Numbered from the stretch's first letter, positions 1 to 7,757 are shown. The stretch is 11,013 nucleotides of DNA from Bacteroidota bacterium (GCA_021793135.1 JAJYTI010000059.1:1-11013); one strand, 5' to 3'. A program made the numbers and translations. Notes: generated from the letters alone by a model not told the origin.

Positions 1-3000
1 TCCTTCATTACGTAGCTCTGGAGTTATAGTTACATCTAAAGCCACAGTAATACCATCATGAGAAGCTACTTGCCATCCTTCGATATCTTTAGGACTAATT
101 AGCATTTCGTCTGCTGTAATGGTTTCTGACGATCCATTAATATCCAATACAATCTTCCCATCTTGCTCTGCTTTGTTAATCGCATCTTGATCCATTTTTG
201 CAATGGCTTGCGCAACGAATTTCATGCCTTTACCAAAACGAGGTCCTAAAACTTTAAAATTTGGTTTTACTTGCTTAACCAAAATTCCAGCATCAGGATC
301 AATTATAGAAACTTCTTTTACGTTTACTTCCGATTGAATTAGTTCCTGTACTGAAGTAATGTCTTGTCGCATCTCTTCATTAAGCACAGGAATCATTATT
401 TTTTGTAATGGCTGACGAACTTTAATCTTTTCTTTCTGTCTTAAAGAGAATACCAAAGAGGTTACCTTCTGTGCTCGTTGCATTTTTCTTTCTAGATCTG
501 CATCGATATATTTTTCATCGAAAAATGGGAAGTCGCTTAAATGAACCGACTCTTTAGCTTCTTTATTAACCCCTGCCAATAAATCTTTATATAACTTATC
601 GCTATAAAATGGTGCTATTGGTGCCGATAATCTTGCTACTGTTTCCAAACATGTAAATAGGGTTTGGTAAGCAGAAATTTTATCTTCGCCATAATTACCT
701 TTCCAGAAACGTCTTCTTCCTAAACGTACGTACCAGTTACTTAAGTTCTCTAACACGAAATCTCCTATTGCACGTGCAGCTCTAGTAGGCTCATATTCTG
801 AGAAATATTTATCTACATTTCGAATTAAACTGTGTAATTCCGATAATATCCAACGATCCATTTCTGGTCTAGACTCTAATGGAATATCTTCTTCGTTATA
901 AGCAAACCCATCGATGTTTGCATATAAACTAAAGAAAGAATAGGTATTGTATAGGGTTCCAAAAAATTTATTTCGTACCTCTCCTATTCCATCTAAATCA
1001 AATCGTAAGTTATCCCACGGATTAGCATTGCTAATCATATACCAACGTGTCGCATCTGGACCATATGTATCTAGAGTAGTGAATGGGTCTACAGTATTCC
1101 CTTGACTCTTTGACATTTTCTGTCCGTTTTTATCTAGCACCAATCCGTTAGACACAACATTTTTATATGCTACATCATCAAATATCATAGTAGCAATAGC
1201 ATGCAATGTATAGAACCAACCTCTAGTCTGGTCTACTCCTTCCGCAATAAAGTCGGCTTTACGCCACGTTTTTTCTACTTTTTCTTTATTTTCAAATGGA
1301 TAATGCCATTGTGCATAAGGCATACTACCACTATCAAACCATACATCGATTAAGTCTGACTCTCTATACATTGGTTTCCCACTATTTGAAACCAACACAA
1401 CTTTATCGACAATGTTTTTATGCAGATCTACTTTATTATAATTTTCCTTAGAGAAATCTCCTACTACAAAGTCCTCAAAAATATCTTTATCCATCAACCC
1501 AGCTTCCACAGCTTTGGCCATTTCATTTTTTAGTTCCTCGATAGATCCGATGATAATCTCTTCAGTTTTGTCTTCACTTCGCCAGATTGGGAGTGGAATT
1601 CCCCAATAACGTGAACGCGATAAGTTCCAGTCATTCGCATTTGCCAACCAATTCCCAAAACGTCCTTCACCAGTAGATTTCGGTTTCCAGTTAATTCCTT
1701 TGTTTAATTCGTACATACGATCTTTAAACTCGGTAACCTTAATAAACCAAGAGTCTAATGGGTAATATAAAATTGGCTTATTCGTTCTCCAGCAGTTTGG
1801 ATAACTGTGTAAGTACTTTTCTACTTTAAATGCTTTATTTTCTTCTTTTAGGCGGATTGCTATCTCTACATCTACAGAACGCTCAGGCGCTTCTCCTTCA
1901 TCATAATATTCGTTCTTTACATACTTACCCGCAAGTTCTTTCATCTCTGGTCGGAATCTTCCTTGTAAGTCTACTAAAGGCACCAAATTGTCATTTTCAT
2001 CACGAACTAACATTGGCGGCACTTCTGGTTTTGCTTGTTTAGCAACTAAAGCGTCATCTGCACCAAAAGTTGGAGCGGTATGTACAATTCCGGTACCATC
2101 TTCGGTAGTAACAAAATCTCCGAGAATTACTCTAAAAGCATTTTCTGGATGGGAATCAGGTAAGGCATATGGTAATAGTTGTTCATAACGTACACCTTCT
2201 AAATCAGCACCAGAGAAAGAAGTCGTTACAAAGTAAGGAATTTTCTTATCGCCTACTTTATATGAATTAACTTCTTCCATAGAATCTACCGCTTGGTATT
2301 TTCCATTGAATTGAGCTGCCACTAATGATTTTGCAAGTACAACATTAATAGGCTCATGTGTGTATTGGTTAAAACTACGAACTAATACATATTCTATTTT
2401 TGGACCAACGGTAAGCGCCGTGTTACTTGGAAGCGTCCATGGTGTGGTGGTCCAAGCTAAGAATGCTACATCATTGGTTATATTTTTTATTACTTCTGGC
2501 AGAGTGTCGGCTACCGCTTTAAATTGTGCTACTACTGTAGTATCGGTAACATCTTGATAGGTACCCGGCTGATTTAATTCGTGTGTACTTAATCCAGTTC
2601 CTGCTTTAGGGGAATATGGCTGAATAGTATAGCCTTTATAAATCAATCCTTTGTTATAGATATCTTTTAAAAGCCACCAAACGGTTTCCATATATTTTGG
2701 TTCGTAAGTAATATATGGATCTTTCATATCTACCCAATACCCAGCTTTTTCAGTAAGGTTATTCCACACATCGGTATAGCGCATTACGGCTTCTTTACAA
2801 GCTTTATTGTAATCTTCTACACTGATTTTCTTACCAATATCTTCTTTGGTAATACCAAGCTCTTTTTCTACTCCTAACTCCACTGGTAAACCATGCGTAT
2901 CCCATCCTGCTTTACGCTCTACCAAATAGCCTTTTTGTGTTTTATATCGGCAAAATATATCTTTTATAGTACGAGCCATTACATGGTGAATACCTGGCAT

Positions 3001-3162
3001 ACCGTTTGCCGAAGGTGGTCCCTCGAAGAAAATAAACGGTTTCTTACCTTTGCGAATAGCAATACTCTTTTCGAAAATAGACTCTGTATTCCAAAAATTA
3101 AGTACTTCTTCCGCCACTTTAGGCAAATCTAATCCACTGTATTCTGTAAACTTTTTGCTCAT
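1..3162 (-). CDS. ileS: Isoleucyl-tRNA synthetase, type-2-like, C-terminus cut by window edge
   Basis: Charges tRNA-Ile with isoleucine in the cytoplasm. The frame is open from the ATG at 3162 to base 1, giving 1054 residues; family members in this phylum are roughly 1130-1140, so about 80 C-terminal residues are probably missing. Visible in order: the N-terminal catalytic start with PPSANG just before a rearranged HIGH signature, Gly57-Ile58-His59-His60; the CP1 editing domain with WTTTPW (from Trp237) and GTGIVHTAP...GADD, in which His361 and Asp370 match the spacing of the E. coli editing residues; the DVWFDSGS block; a canonical KMSKS loop at 682-686; then the anticodon-binding helical region. 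The start is well fixed: it opens MSKKFTEYSG, and an exact -7 promoter box lies 26 bases upstream. The GxHH order is unusual for class I enzymes generally, but as I recall it is typical of Bacteroidota IleRS. Post-transfer editing looks intact. From memory, a dksA-like gene and lspA often follow ileS in this phylum, but they would lie outside the window. Confidence 0.97.
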   Translation of the reverse strand, partial: MSKKFTEYSGLDLPKVAEEVLNFWNTESIFEKSIAIRKGKKPFIFFEGPPSANGMPGIHHVMARTIKDIFCRYKTQKGYLVERKAGWDTHGLPVELGVEKELGITKEDIGKKISVEDYNKACKEAVMRYTDVWNNLTEKAGYWVDMKDPYITYEPKYMETVWWLLKDIYNKGLIYKGYTIQPYSPKAGTGLSTHELNQPGTYQDVTDTTVVAQFKAVADTLPEVIKNITNDVAFLAWTTTPWTLPSNTALTVGPKIEYVLVRSFNQYTHEPINVVLAKSLVAAQFNGKYQAVDSMEEVNSYKVGDKKIPYFVTTSFSGADLEGVRYEQLLPYALPDSHPENAFRVILGDFVTTEDGTGIVHTAPTFGADDALVAKQAKPEVPPMLVRDENDNLVPLVDLQGRFRPEMKELAGKYVKNEYYDEGEAPERSVDVEIAIRLKEENKAFKVEKYLHSYPNCWRTNKPILYYPLDSWFIKVTEFKDRMYELNKGINWKPKSTGEGRFGNWLANANDWNLSRSRYWGIPLPIWRSEDKTEEIIIGSIEELKNEMAKAVEAGLMDKDIFEDFVVGDFSKENYNKVDLHKNIVDKVVLVSNSGKPMYRESDLIDVWFDSGSMPYAQWHYPFENKEKVEKTWRKADFIAEGVDQTRGWFYTLHAIATMIFDDVAYKNVVSNGLVLDKNGQKMSKSQGNTVDPFTTLDTYGPDATRWYMISNANPWDNLRFDLDGIGEVRNKFFGTLYNTYSFFSLYANIDGFAYNEEDIPLESRPEMDRWILSELHSLIRNVDKYFSEYEPTRAARAIGDFVLENLSNWYVRLGRRRFWKGNYGEDKISAYQTLFTCLETVARLSAPIAPFYSDKLYKDLLAGVNKEAKESVHLSDFPFFDEKYIDADLERKMQRAQKVTSLVFSLRQKEKIKVRQPLQKIMIPVLNEEMRQDITSVQELIQSEVNVKEVSIIDPDAGILVKQVKPNFKVLGPRFGKGMKFVAQAIAKMDQDAINKAEQDGKIVLDINGSSETITADEMLISPKDIEGWQVASHDGITVALDVTITPELRNEG

Positions 3163-3188
3163 ATTGTTACTTTCTTGATTTCAAACTG

Positions 3189-3196
3189 CAAAAATA
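3189..3196 (-). promoter_or_regulatory. -7 promoter box for ileS
   Basis: On the minus strand this reads TATTTTTG, an exact match to the Bacteroidota -7 consensus TAnnTTTG, 26 bases before the ileS ATG. No convincing TTG -33 element is visible at 17-23 bases further upstream, so the call rests on the -7 box and its position. Confidence 0.45.
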
Positions 3197-3424
3197 CAGA
3201 ATTAAAAAATAATTAATGCTTTGTATATGTTATAAATACATAGATTAAAGCAGTTTACATTCTATATTTTCTTTTGATTGAAAATTCTTCTATTCTTTTT
3301 TCAAAGCAACGCAATATAAAACATCCTTACATTACAAACAACATTACAATTGTGATATTTCATTATATTTACATAATTAACAGCCAATTATAACATAAAA
3401 CGAGCAACTATTAAATACTACATA

Positions 3425-3799
3425 ATGGAAAAAGAAGAGCGAAACTGCTTAGAATGTGGTAAACGATTACTAGGTAGGTTAGACAAAAAGTTTTGTGATG
3501 ATAGTTGCAGGAACAGCTACAATAACGCAAAGAATAGAATTAAAAATGCATTAATAAAACGCACTAACACACAACTACGTAAAAACTACAGAATACTAAG
3601 CAAATACAACACGAAAGATAAGACTACCGTAGCAAAAGACACTTTATCTTTAGAAGGGTTTAATTTCGATTTATTCACCAGTATCTATACAAATAAAAAG
3701 AATAACACTTATTACTTTGTTTACGATCAAGGATATCTTAGCATCCATAATGGGGAGCGCTACCTACTTGTAAAAAGAAAAGCTAAAGAAGATATATAA
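3425..3799 (+). CDS. Small basic zinc-ribbon protein of unknown function
   Basis: This is a 124-residue protein whose function I do not recognise. Near its N-terminus it carries Cys8-x2-Cys11-x12-Cys24-x3-Cys28 in the context CLECGKRLLGRLDKKFC..SC, a treble-clef or zinc-ribbon style four-cysteine site resembling the DUF2116-type small zinc ribbons. The middle (about 29-70) is rich in Lys, Arg and Asn. The end (about 90-120) is rich in Tyr, Val and Leu and probably forms beta strands (TYYFVYDQGYLSI, RYLLVKRK). It has no signal peptide or membrane segment, so it should be cytoplasmic. The zinc site and strong positive charge suggest nucleic-acid or protein binding, but that is inference. It is a single-gene unit: divergent from ileS, convergent with the M13 peptidase, and followed at once by a strong hairpin terminator. 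No exact TAnnTTTG box precedes it; TATATTTA at 3364-3371 is one base off. Confidence 0.8.
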   Translation: MEKEERNCLECGKRLLGRLDKKFCDDSCRNSYNNAKNRIKNALIKRTNTQLRKNYRILSKYNTKDKTTVAKDTLSLEGFNFDLFTSIYTNKKNNTYYFVYDQGYLSIHNGERYLLVKRKAKEDI

Positions 3800-3801
3800 A
3801 T

Positions 3802-3833
3802 AAGAAAGCCACTTCAAATGAAGTGGCTTTCTT
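3802..3833. terminator. Bidirectional hairpin terminator between convergent genes
   Basis: A perfect 14-base inverted repeat (AAGAAAGCCACTTC and its complement) surrounds a four-base AAAT loop. It begins three bases after the stop of the zinc-ribbon gene and lies 19 bases beyond the stop of the M13 peptidase gene on the other strand. Because the stem has A-rich 5' and T-rich 3' outer ends, it presents a T-rich run after a GC-containing stem on both strands. It should therefore stop transcription in both directions. Confidence 0.9.
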
Positions 3834-3852
3834 TAAATATGATAAATAATTA

Positions 3853-5919
3853 TTACCAGATTCTAACTCTTTCTTCTGGCGCTAAATACATAGCATCTCC
3901 TTCTTGAATATCAAATGCTTCATAGAAAGCATCTACGTTCAATAATGGTTGTACACCACGTACTTGTCCTGGAGAGTGTGGATCTGTTTTTATTTGGTTA
4001 CGCAATGCCTCATCACGAGACTTTGTTCTCCAAATAGTAGCCCAACTCATAAAGAAACGTTGTTCTGGAGAGAATCCATCTATATCATCTGGACGACCTA
4101 CTTTTTCTAGGTGATTGATAAGTCCGTCGTACGCACCTAATACACCACCTAAGTCACCAATATTTTCTCCTAAAGTAAAGTCTCCGTTTACAAATACACC
4201 ATCTAACACTTCGATAGCGCTATATTGATCAGCAAGACTTTTGGTACGAGCGGTGAATTGCTCTAAATCCTTTTCTGTCCACCAGTTGTTTAGGTTTCCA
4301 TTAGCATCAAAACGAGAACCGCTATCATCAAATGCGTGAGAAATCTCGTGCCCGATAACCGCTCCTATTCCTCCGTAGTTCACAGCATCGTCTGCTTTAT
4401 AATCATAGAACGGAGGTTGTAAAATAGCTGCAGGGAATACAATCTCATTGTTTAATGGCGAGAAGTATGCATTCACCGTTTGTGGTGACATACCCCACTC
4501 GCTTCTATCTACTGGTTGATCGATTTTTTCTAGTGTACGATTAAAGCTCCAGTTAGAAACAGCTACAACATTTTCATAATAAGATTGTCCATCATTTACT
4601 TCTAAATTAGAGTAGTCTCTCCATTTATCTGGGTAACCAATCTTAACGGTAAACTTATCTAGCTTTTCGATAGCTTTTTCTTTAGTTTCTTCTCCCATCC
4701 AGTCTAGATTTTCAATTCTAGATTGGAATGCATCGATGATATCTGCAATCATCACCTCTGCTTTTTCTTTTGCTTCTTTAGGGAACTTTTGGTCTACGTA
4801 AAGTTTACCAACTGCTTCTCCAACCATACCATTTACGCTTGCTAACGCACGCTCTCTCAATGGACGTTGTTCTTCCGCTCCGTCTAAAGTTTTGCTATAA
4901 AACTCCCAATCTGCTGTTACGATTTCTGTAGACAAAGTACTAGCTGCACTATTGATTACATCCCAACGCATGATTGTTTTCCACAATTCTACATCACCTT
5001 CCTCTAAAATGGTTTGTAGTTCCTTCATATATTTTGGCTGCATTACCAGAATTTGCTCAGGAATCTCGTTTACACCTAAATCTGTAAGAAAACTCTCCCA
5101 CTCAATAGCTGGAACTAGTTTTTGAATTTCTTCTACAGAATGTGGGTTATTATAATTTCTAAAATCTCTTCTTTCTACTTTATCTAATTGTGGTGTTACT
5201 AGTCTAGTTTCAAATGCTAAAATTTTCTCTGCATTTTCTTTAGCTGTATCTGCATCATCACCAATAAATTGTAACATACGAGCTACGTGATCTACATATT
5301 TCTCACGAATCTCTACCATTTTATCATCGTCTAATAAGTAGTAATCCTTATCTGGAAGTCCTAATGATCCAGGAGAAAGGTAAGCACTGTTTATACTACT
5401 ATTGTTTGGATTAGAAAAAGCTGCCAATCCAAAGAAAGGATGCTTTAAAGTAGTTGGGTTTTCTGCAATAGCTTTTTGTAAATCTTCTACCGATTCAATA
5501 CTGTCTATTAATTCTAATACAGATTCTAATGGCGCTACACCCTCAGCATCACGTCTATCTGTATCTAAGATAGATTCAAAAAGAAGTAAAGCTTTTCCTT
5601 GATCGGATGTTAACTCATACTCTCCAGAATCTTTCGCTTCGTCTAGAATTGCCAATACATCATTATCTGTTTCTTTACGTAACATATCAAAACCTCCCCA
5701 ACGTGTTCTGTCGCTTGGGATTTCGGTTTCGTCTAACCATGTACCATTTACATAGCGGTAAAAATCTTCTTTTGGACTTACGTTAGTGTCCATAAACTCT
5801 AGGTTTATTCCGTGGTTTTCACCATCAGATTTCTCTGCAGTTTTACCAGTATCACCACAAGAGCTCAATAGTGCTGCTGCAGTTAATGCTACAGAAACAC
5901 TTCTTATTGTTTTCTTCAT
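3853..5919 (-). CDS. M13 family (neprilysin/PepO-like) zinc metallopeptidase, lipoprotein
   Basis: Zinc endopeptidase that cleaves oligopeptides, predicted to be anchored in the cell envelope. The 688 residues begin with a lipoprotein signal: a Lys/Arg N-terminus, a hydrophobic stretch, and the lipobox LSSC with Cys21 as the acylated residue. Residues about 45-430 form the helical M13 N-terminal domain. Catalytic landmarks match neprilysin in order and spacing: the substrate-binding NAYF (Asn483, Ala484), zinc site HEISH (His524, Glu525, His528), third ligand Glu585 in ENIGDLGG with Asp589, and a His648/Arg654 pair in HSPGQVRGVQP, six residues apart as in neprilysin. The protein ends in Trp, as M13 enzymes do, but the usual Cys four residues from the end is replaced (VRIW). 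Length is normal for the family and nothing is broken. It has its own promoter in the 89-base gap after the upstream lipoprotein gene, so the two may be transcribed together or separately. Confidence 0.95.
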   Translation of the reverse strand: MKKTIRSVSVALTAAALLSSCGDTGKTAEKSDGENHGINLEFMDTNVSPKEDFYRYVNGTWLDETEIPSDRTRWGGFDMLRKETDNDVLAILDEAKDSGEYELTSDQGKALLLFESILDTDRRDAEGVAPLESVLELIDSIESVEDLQKAIAENPTTLKHPFFGLAAFSNPNNSSINSAYLSPGSLGLPDKDYYLLDDDKMVEIREKYVDHVARMLQFIGDDADTAKENAEKILAFETRLVTPQLDKVERRDFRNYNNPHSVEEIQKLVPAIEWESFLTDLGVNEIPEQILVMQPKYMKELQTILEEGDVELWKTIMRWDVINSAASTLSTEIVTADWEFYSKTLDGAEEQRPLRERALASVNGMVGEAVGKLYVDQKFPKEAKEKAEVMIADIIDAFQSRIENLDWMGEETKEKAIEKLDKFTVKIGYPDKWRDYSNLEVNDGQSYYENVVAVSNWSFNRTLEKIDQPVDRSEWGMSPQTVNAYFSPLNNEIVFPAAILQPPFYDYKADDAVNYGGIGAVIGHEISHAFDDSGSRFDANGNLNNWWTEKDLEQFTARTKSLADQYSAIEVLDGVFVNGDFTLGENIGDLGGVLGAYDGLINHLEKVGRPDDIDGFSPEQRFFMSWATIWRTKSRDEALRNQIKTDPHSPGQVRGVQPLLNVDAFYEAFDIQEGDAMYLAPEERVRIW

Positions 5920-5960
5920 AGATTAAGTTGTTTGGTTTTATGTTTTGCTTTTAGCTGTAA

Positions 5961-5992
5961 CAAATGTAGTATAAAATTATATAAGTAGACAA
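5961..5992 (-). promoter_or_regulatory. Promoter of the M13 peptidase gene
   Basis: On the minus strand, a -33 TTG (5992-5990) is followed by a 21-base spacer and an exact -7 TACATTTG (5968-5961). Both the boxes and the spacing fit the Bacteroidota consensus. The -7 box lies 41 bases before the ATG. This is the best complete promoter in the window. Confidence 0.65.
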
Positions 5993-6008
5993 GAATGGTT
6001 AAGCAAGC

Positions 6009-6578
6009 CTATCTCTGTCTGCTTTTTTCAATTTCGAAGATAGAATCGCGAAAGCGCTGTTGTATTTCGTGAGAGAAGTTAGCATCTTCTTGTCTTTGGA
6101 TGGCATCTTTATCAAACTTCTCATTGATTTGATATAAAAGCGTATTAAATGCTGTAATAGATTCCTTGAAATTATTTTTTAACTCCACACTATCTACCAC
6201 CACCTCTTCTGATGACTGATTAAATAATCTTAAACGAGCATGTACCACATCCAATCTTGTTTTAATAGGCATGGTAGAAAGAACCTCTGGTATTTGCTTA
6301 GTAAGCGAATCGCTATAATTGGTTAATCGTTCTGATTGTGTTCGAATTCTCTCTAAATTGGAATTAGGTATAGAAGCTAAAGTACTTTTAAATTCATTAA
6401 AAACAGACCATTGTGCTGTAGCATCTTCTGCTATATCTAATTGCTGCACAAACTCTACACTAGGTAAATCGTATACTATAGTACTATCGGTAGGCTCGGG
6501 CATAGGTGCTCTTTCCTCTTCTTTACATGAGAGAAGTAATCCAAAAACCATTGCTCCTATAATCCACCTAACTTTCAA
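6009..6578 (-). CDS. Small predicted surface lipoprotein, function unknown, likely TTG start
   Basis: I do not recognise a family. The 189-residue reading begins at a TTG codon; the next Met in frame (codon at 6551) would remove the basic N-terminus needed for secretion. No ATG lies between the TTG and the upstream in-frame stop. Starting at TTG gives KVRW, a hydrophobic stretch and the lipobox LLSC, with Cys18 as the lipid-bearing residue. The mature protein begins Cys-Lys-Glu-Glu-Glu, which fits the lipoprotein export signal described in Capnocytophaga (Lys followed by acidic residues after the Cys) and suggests display on the outer face of the outer membrane. A proline-rich linker (APMPEPTD) follows, and the rest appears mainly helical, polar and possibly coiled-coil, with no catalytic motif. 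The 89-base gap to the M13 peptidase gene downstream allows co-transcription, so a role beside that enzyme is possible but unproven. Confidence 0.8.
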   Translation of the reverse strand: MKVRWIIGAMVFGLLLSCKEEERAPMPEPTDSTIVYDLPSVEFVQQLDIAEDATAQWSVFNEFKSTLASIPNSNLERIRTQSERLTNYSDSLTKQIPEVLSTMPIKTRLDVVHARLRLFNQSSEEVVVDSVELKNNFKESITAFNTLLYQINEKFDKDAIQRQEDANFSHEIQQRFRDSIFEIEKSRQR

Positions 6579-6611
6579 AACTATATTTCTATTCTTTAAT
6601 GTTTATACTCG

Positions 6612-6619
6612 CAAATATA
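6612..6619 (-). promoter_or_regulatory. -7 promoter box for the small lipoprotein gene
   Basis: The minus strand reads TATATTTG, an exact TAnnTTTG match, 33 bases before the proposed TTG start. A one-mismatch -33 candidate, TTTC, lies 18 bases upstream. The box supports a translation start at or near 6578, because the reading frame is closed by a stop just upstream. Confidence 0.5.
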
Positions 6620-6654
6620 CAAGTAAATATGGCATGTGAAAGTAATAATTTTTA

Positions 6655-6670
6655 AATACTAGATAGTATT
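6655..6670. repeat. Short perfect dyad between divergent promoters
   Basis: AATACT and AGTATT form a perfect six-base inverted repeat around the four bases AGAT. It ends eight bases before the -7 box of the threonine dehydrogenase gene, within that gene's expected -33 to -7 interval. It could be an operator, but a dyad this short in AT-rich DNA may also be chance. Confidence 0.3.
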
Positions 6671-6678
6671 ATAAATCG

Positions 6679-6686
6679 TATATTTG
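6679..6686 (+). promoter_or_regulatory. -7 promoter box for L-threonine dehydrogenase gene
   Basis: TATATTTG matches TAnnTTTG exactly and lies 20 bases before the ATG at 6707. No TTG -33 element is visible at the usual distance, so the promoter may be weak or depend on an activator. Confidence 0.5.
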
Positions 6687-6706
6687 CCTCTCAAAATATT
6701 TTACTT

Positions 6707-7651
6707 ATGACCGATACCATTTTAATTATTGGCGCTAGTGGACAAATAGGCTCTGAGCTAACAGCGAAATTACGTGAAATACACGGAGCTGATAAAGTAA
6801 TCGCTAGTGATATTCGCGAAGGAAACTCCGAATTAGTAAATGCTGGACCATTTGAAATTTTAGATGCTACCGATTTAAAAGCAATCGAAACAATTATTGA
6901 TAAGTATAAGGTAGGCACAGTATATCTTATGGCCGCAATGCTATCGGCTACAGCAGAGAAGGCACCAATGAAAGCATGGGAGTTAAACATGAACTCTCTA
7001 TTTAATATATTGAACTTAGCAAAAGATAAACGCATCCAGAAAGTATTTTGGCCTTCTAGTATTGCAGTATTTGGTCCTACCACTCCTGCAGACCACACAC
7101 CACAAACTACTGTTATGGAACCCACAACCGTTTATGGGATAAGTAAACAAACTGGAGAACGCTGGTGTGAATACTACTTCTCTAGATATGGTGTAGATGT
7201 TCGAAGTATTCGTTACCCTGGATTAATCAGTTATAAAACGCCTCCTGGAGGTGGAACTACGGATTATGCCATTGAAATTTATCATGAAGCTTTAGAAAAG
7301 GGCTCTTACACTTCTTTCTTAAAAGCAGGCTCTTATTTACCTATGATGTTTATGGATGATGCTATTCAGGCTACCATTCAACTTATGGAAGCTCCAGCAG
7401 AGAATATAAAAATAAGAAGCAGCTACAACTTAGGCGGTATCAGTTTTGACCCTGAAGAAATCGCTGCTAGTATTAAGAAATATATTCCCGAATTCCATAT
7501 AGACTACGCCCCTGATTTTAGACAAGATATTGCAGACACTTGGCCTAATAGTATAGAGGATAAAAAAGCACAAGAAGACTGGAATTGGAAACATAGTTTT
7601 GACTTAGATAAAATCACACAAACTATGTTAGAAAATTTAAAGAAAAAATAG
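6707..7651 (+). CDS. L-threonine 3-dehydrogenase, short-chain dehydrogenase type
   Basis: Oxidises L-threonine with NAD+ to 2-amino-3-ketobutyrate, the first step of threonine breakdown to glycine and acetyl-CoA, in the cytoplasm. The 314 residues form an extended SDR: Rossmann motif GASGQIG at 9-15, an acidic Asp-Ile-Arg after beta-2 favouring NAD over NADP, a Ser117-Ser118 catalytic-serine region (WPSSIAVFGP), and the Tyr143-x3-Lys147 pair in YGISK. The blocks YLMAAMLSATAEK, ELNMNSLFN, GERWCEYY and RYPGLIS...PPGGGTTDYA are, as I remember them, those of the Flavobacterium frigidimaris threonine dehydrogenase. This makes it more specific than a generic epimerase. It is unrelated to the zinc-dependent Tdh of E. 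coli, so I give no symbol. The partner ligase gene (kbl) is not in the window. The ATG choice is supported by the promoter box 20 bases upstream, and the next genes downstream are functionally unrelated. Confidence 0.9.
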   Translation: MTDTILIIGASGQIGSELTAKLREIHGADKVIASDIREGNSELVNAGPFEILDATDLKAIETIIDKYKVGTVYLMAAMLSATAEKAPMKAWELNMNSLFNILNLAKDKRIQKVFWPSSIAVFGPTTPADHTPQTTVMEPTTVYGISKQTGERWCEYYFSRYGVDVRSIRYPGLISYKTPPGGGTTDYAIEIYHEALEKGSYTSFLKAGSYLPMMFMDDAIQATIQLMEAPAENIKIRSSYNLGGISFDPEEIAASIKKYIPEFHIDYAPDFRQDIADTWPNSIEDKKAQEDWNWKHSFDLDKITQTMLENLKKK

Positions 7652-7689
7652 TTTACATAACTCAATTTTACACGTTAACATAGTTTTTT
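7620..7689 (+). terminator. Possible long-loop terminator after threonine dehydrogenase
   Basis: An 11-base perfect inverted repeat (AAACTATGTTA at 7620-7630, its complement at 7676-7686) encloses a 45-base loop, within which AAAATT (7632-7637) can pair with AATTTT (7664-7669). Including the end of the 3' arm, six consecutive Ts occupy 7684-7689. The 5' arm lies inside the end of the coding region. The stem is AT-rich and the loop long, so the call is weak; no better terminator is visible here. Confidence 0.35.
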
Positions 7690-7726
7690 AAAGATAAGCG
7701 CTGGTTTGCAATGTTTTATTAAAGTG

Positions 7727-7757
7727 TTTTAATTACAAATACTAATCCGTACCTTTG
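7727..7757 (+). promoter_or_regulatory. Promoter of folE
   Basis: TTTT at 7727-7730 (one base off the -33 TTTG) is followed by a 19-base spacer and an exact -7 TACCTTTG at 7750-7757. The -7 box covers a potential TTG start at 7755, so translation must begin downstream. The ATG at 7782 then lies 24 bases from the box, the same distance as seen for other genes in the window. Confidence 0.6.

Noticed and set aside
1830..3132. Several open frames on the plus strand (for example 1830-2042, 1988-2188, 2360-2557, 2893-3132)
   Set aside because: They lie antisense within ileS, whose reading frame is continuous and has all expected motifs; their translations show no recognisable domains.
5402..5602. 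66-residue open frame on the plus strand
   Set aside because: It lies antisense inside the M13 peptidase gene, with no independent support.
6319..6639. 106-residue open frame on the plus strand
   Set aside because: It is antisense to the lipoprotein gene; its translation looks like random low-complexity sequence.
6691..7125. 144-residue open frame on the minus strand
   Set aside because: It is antisense to the well-supported threonine dehydrogenase and has no domain or promoter of its own.
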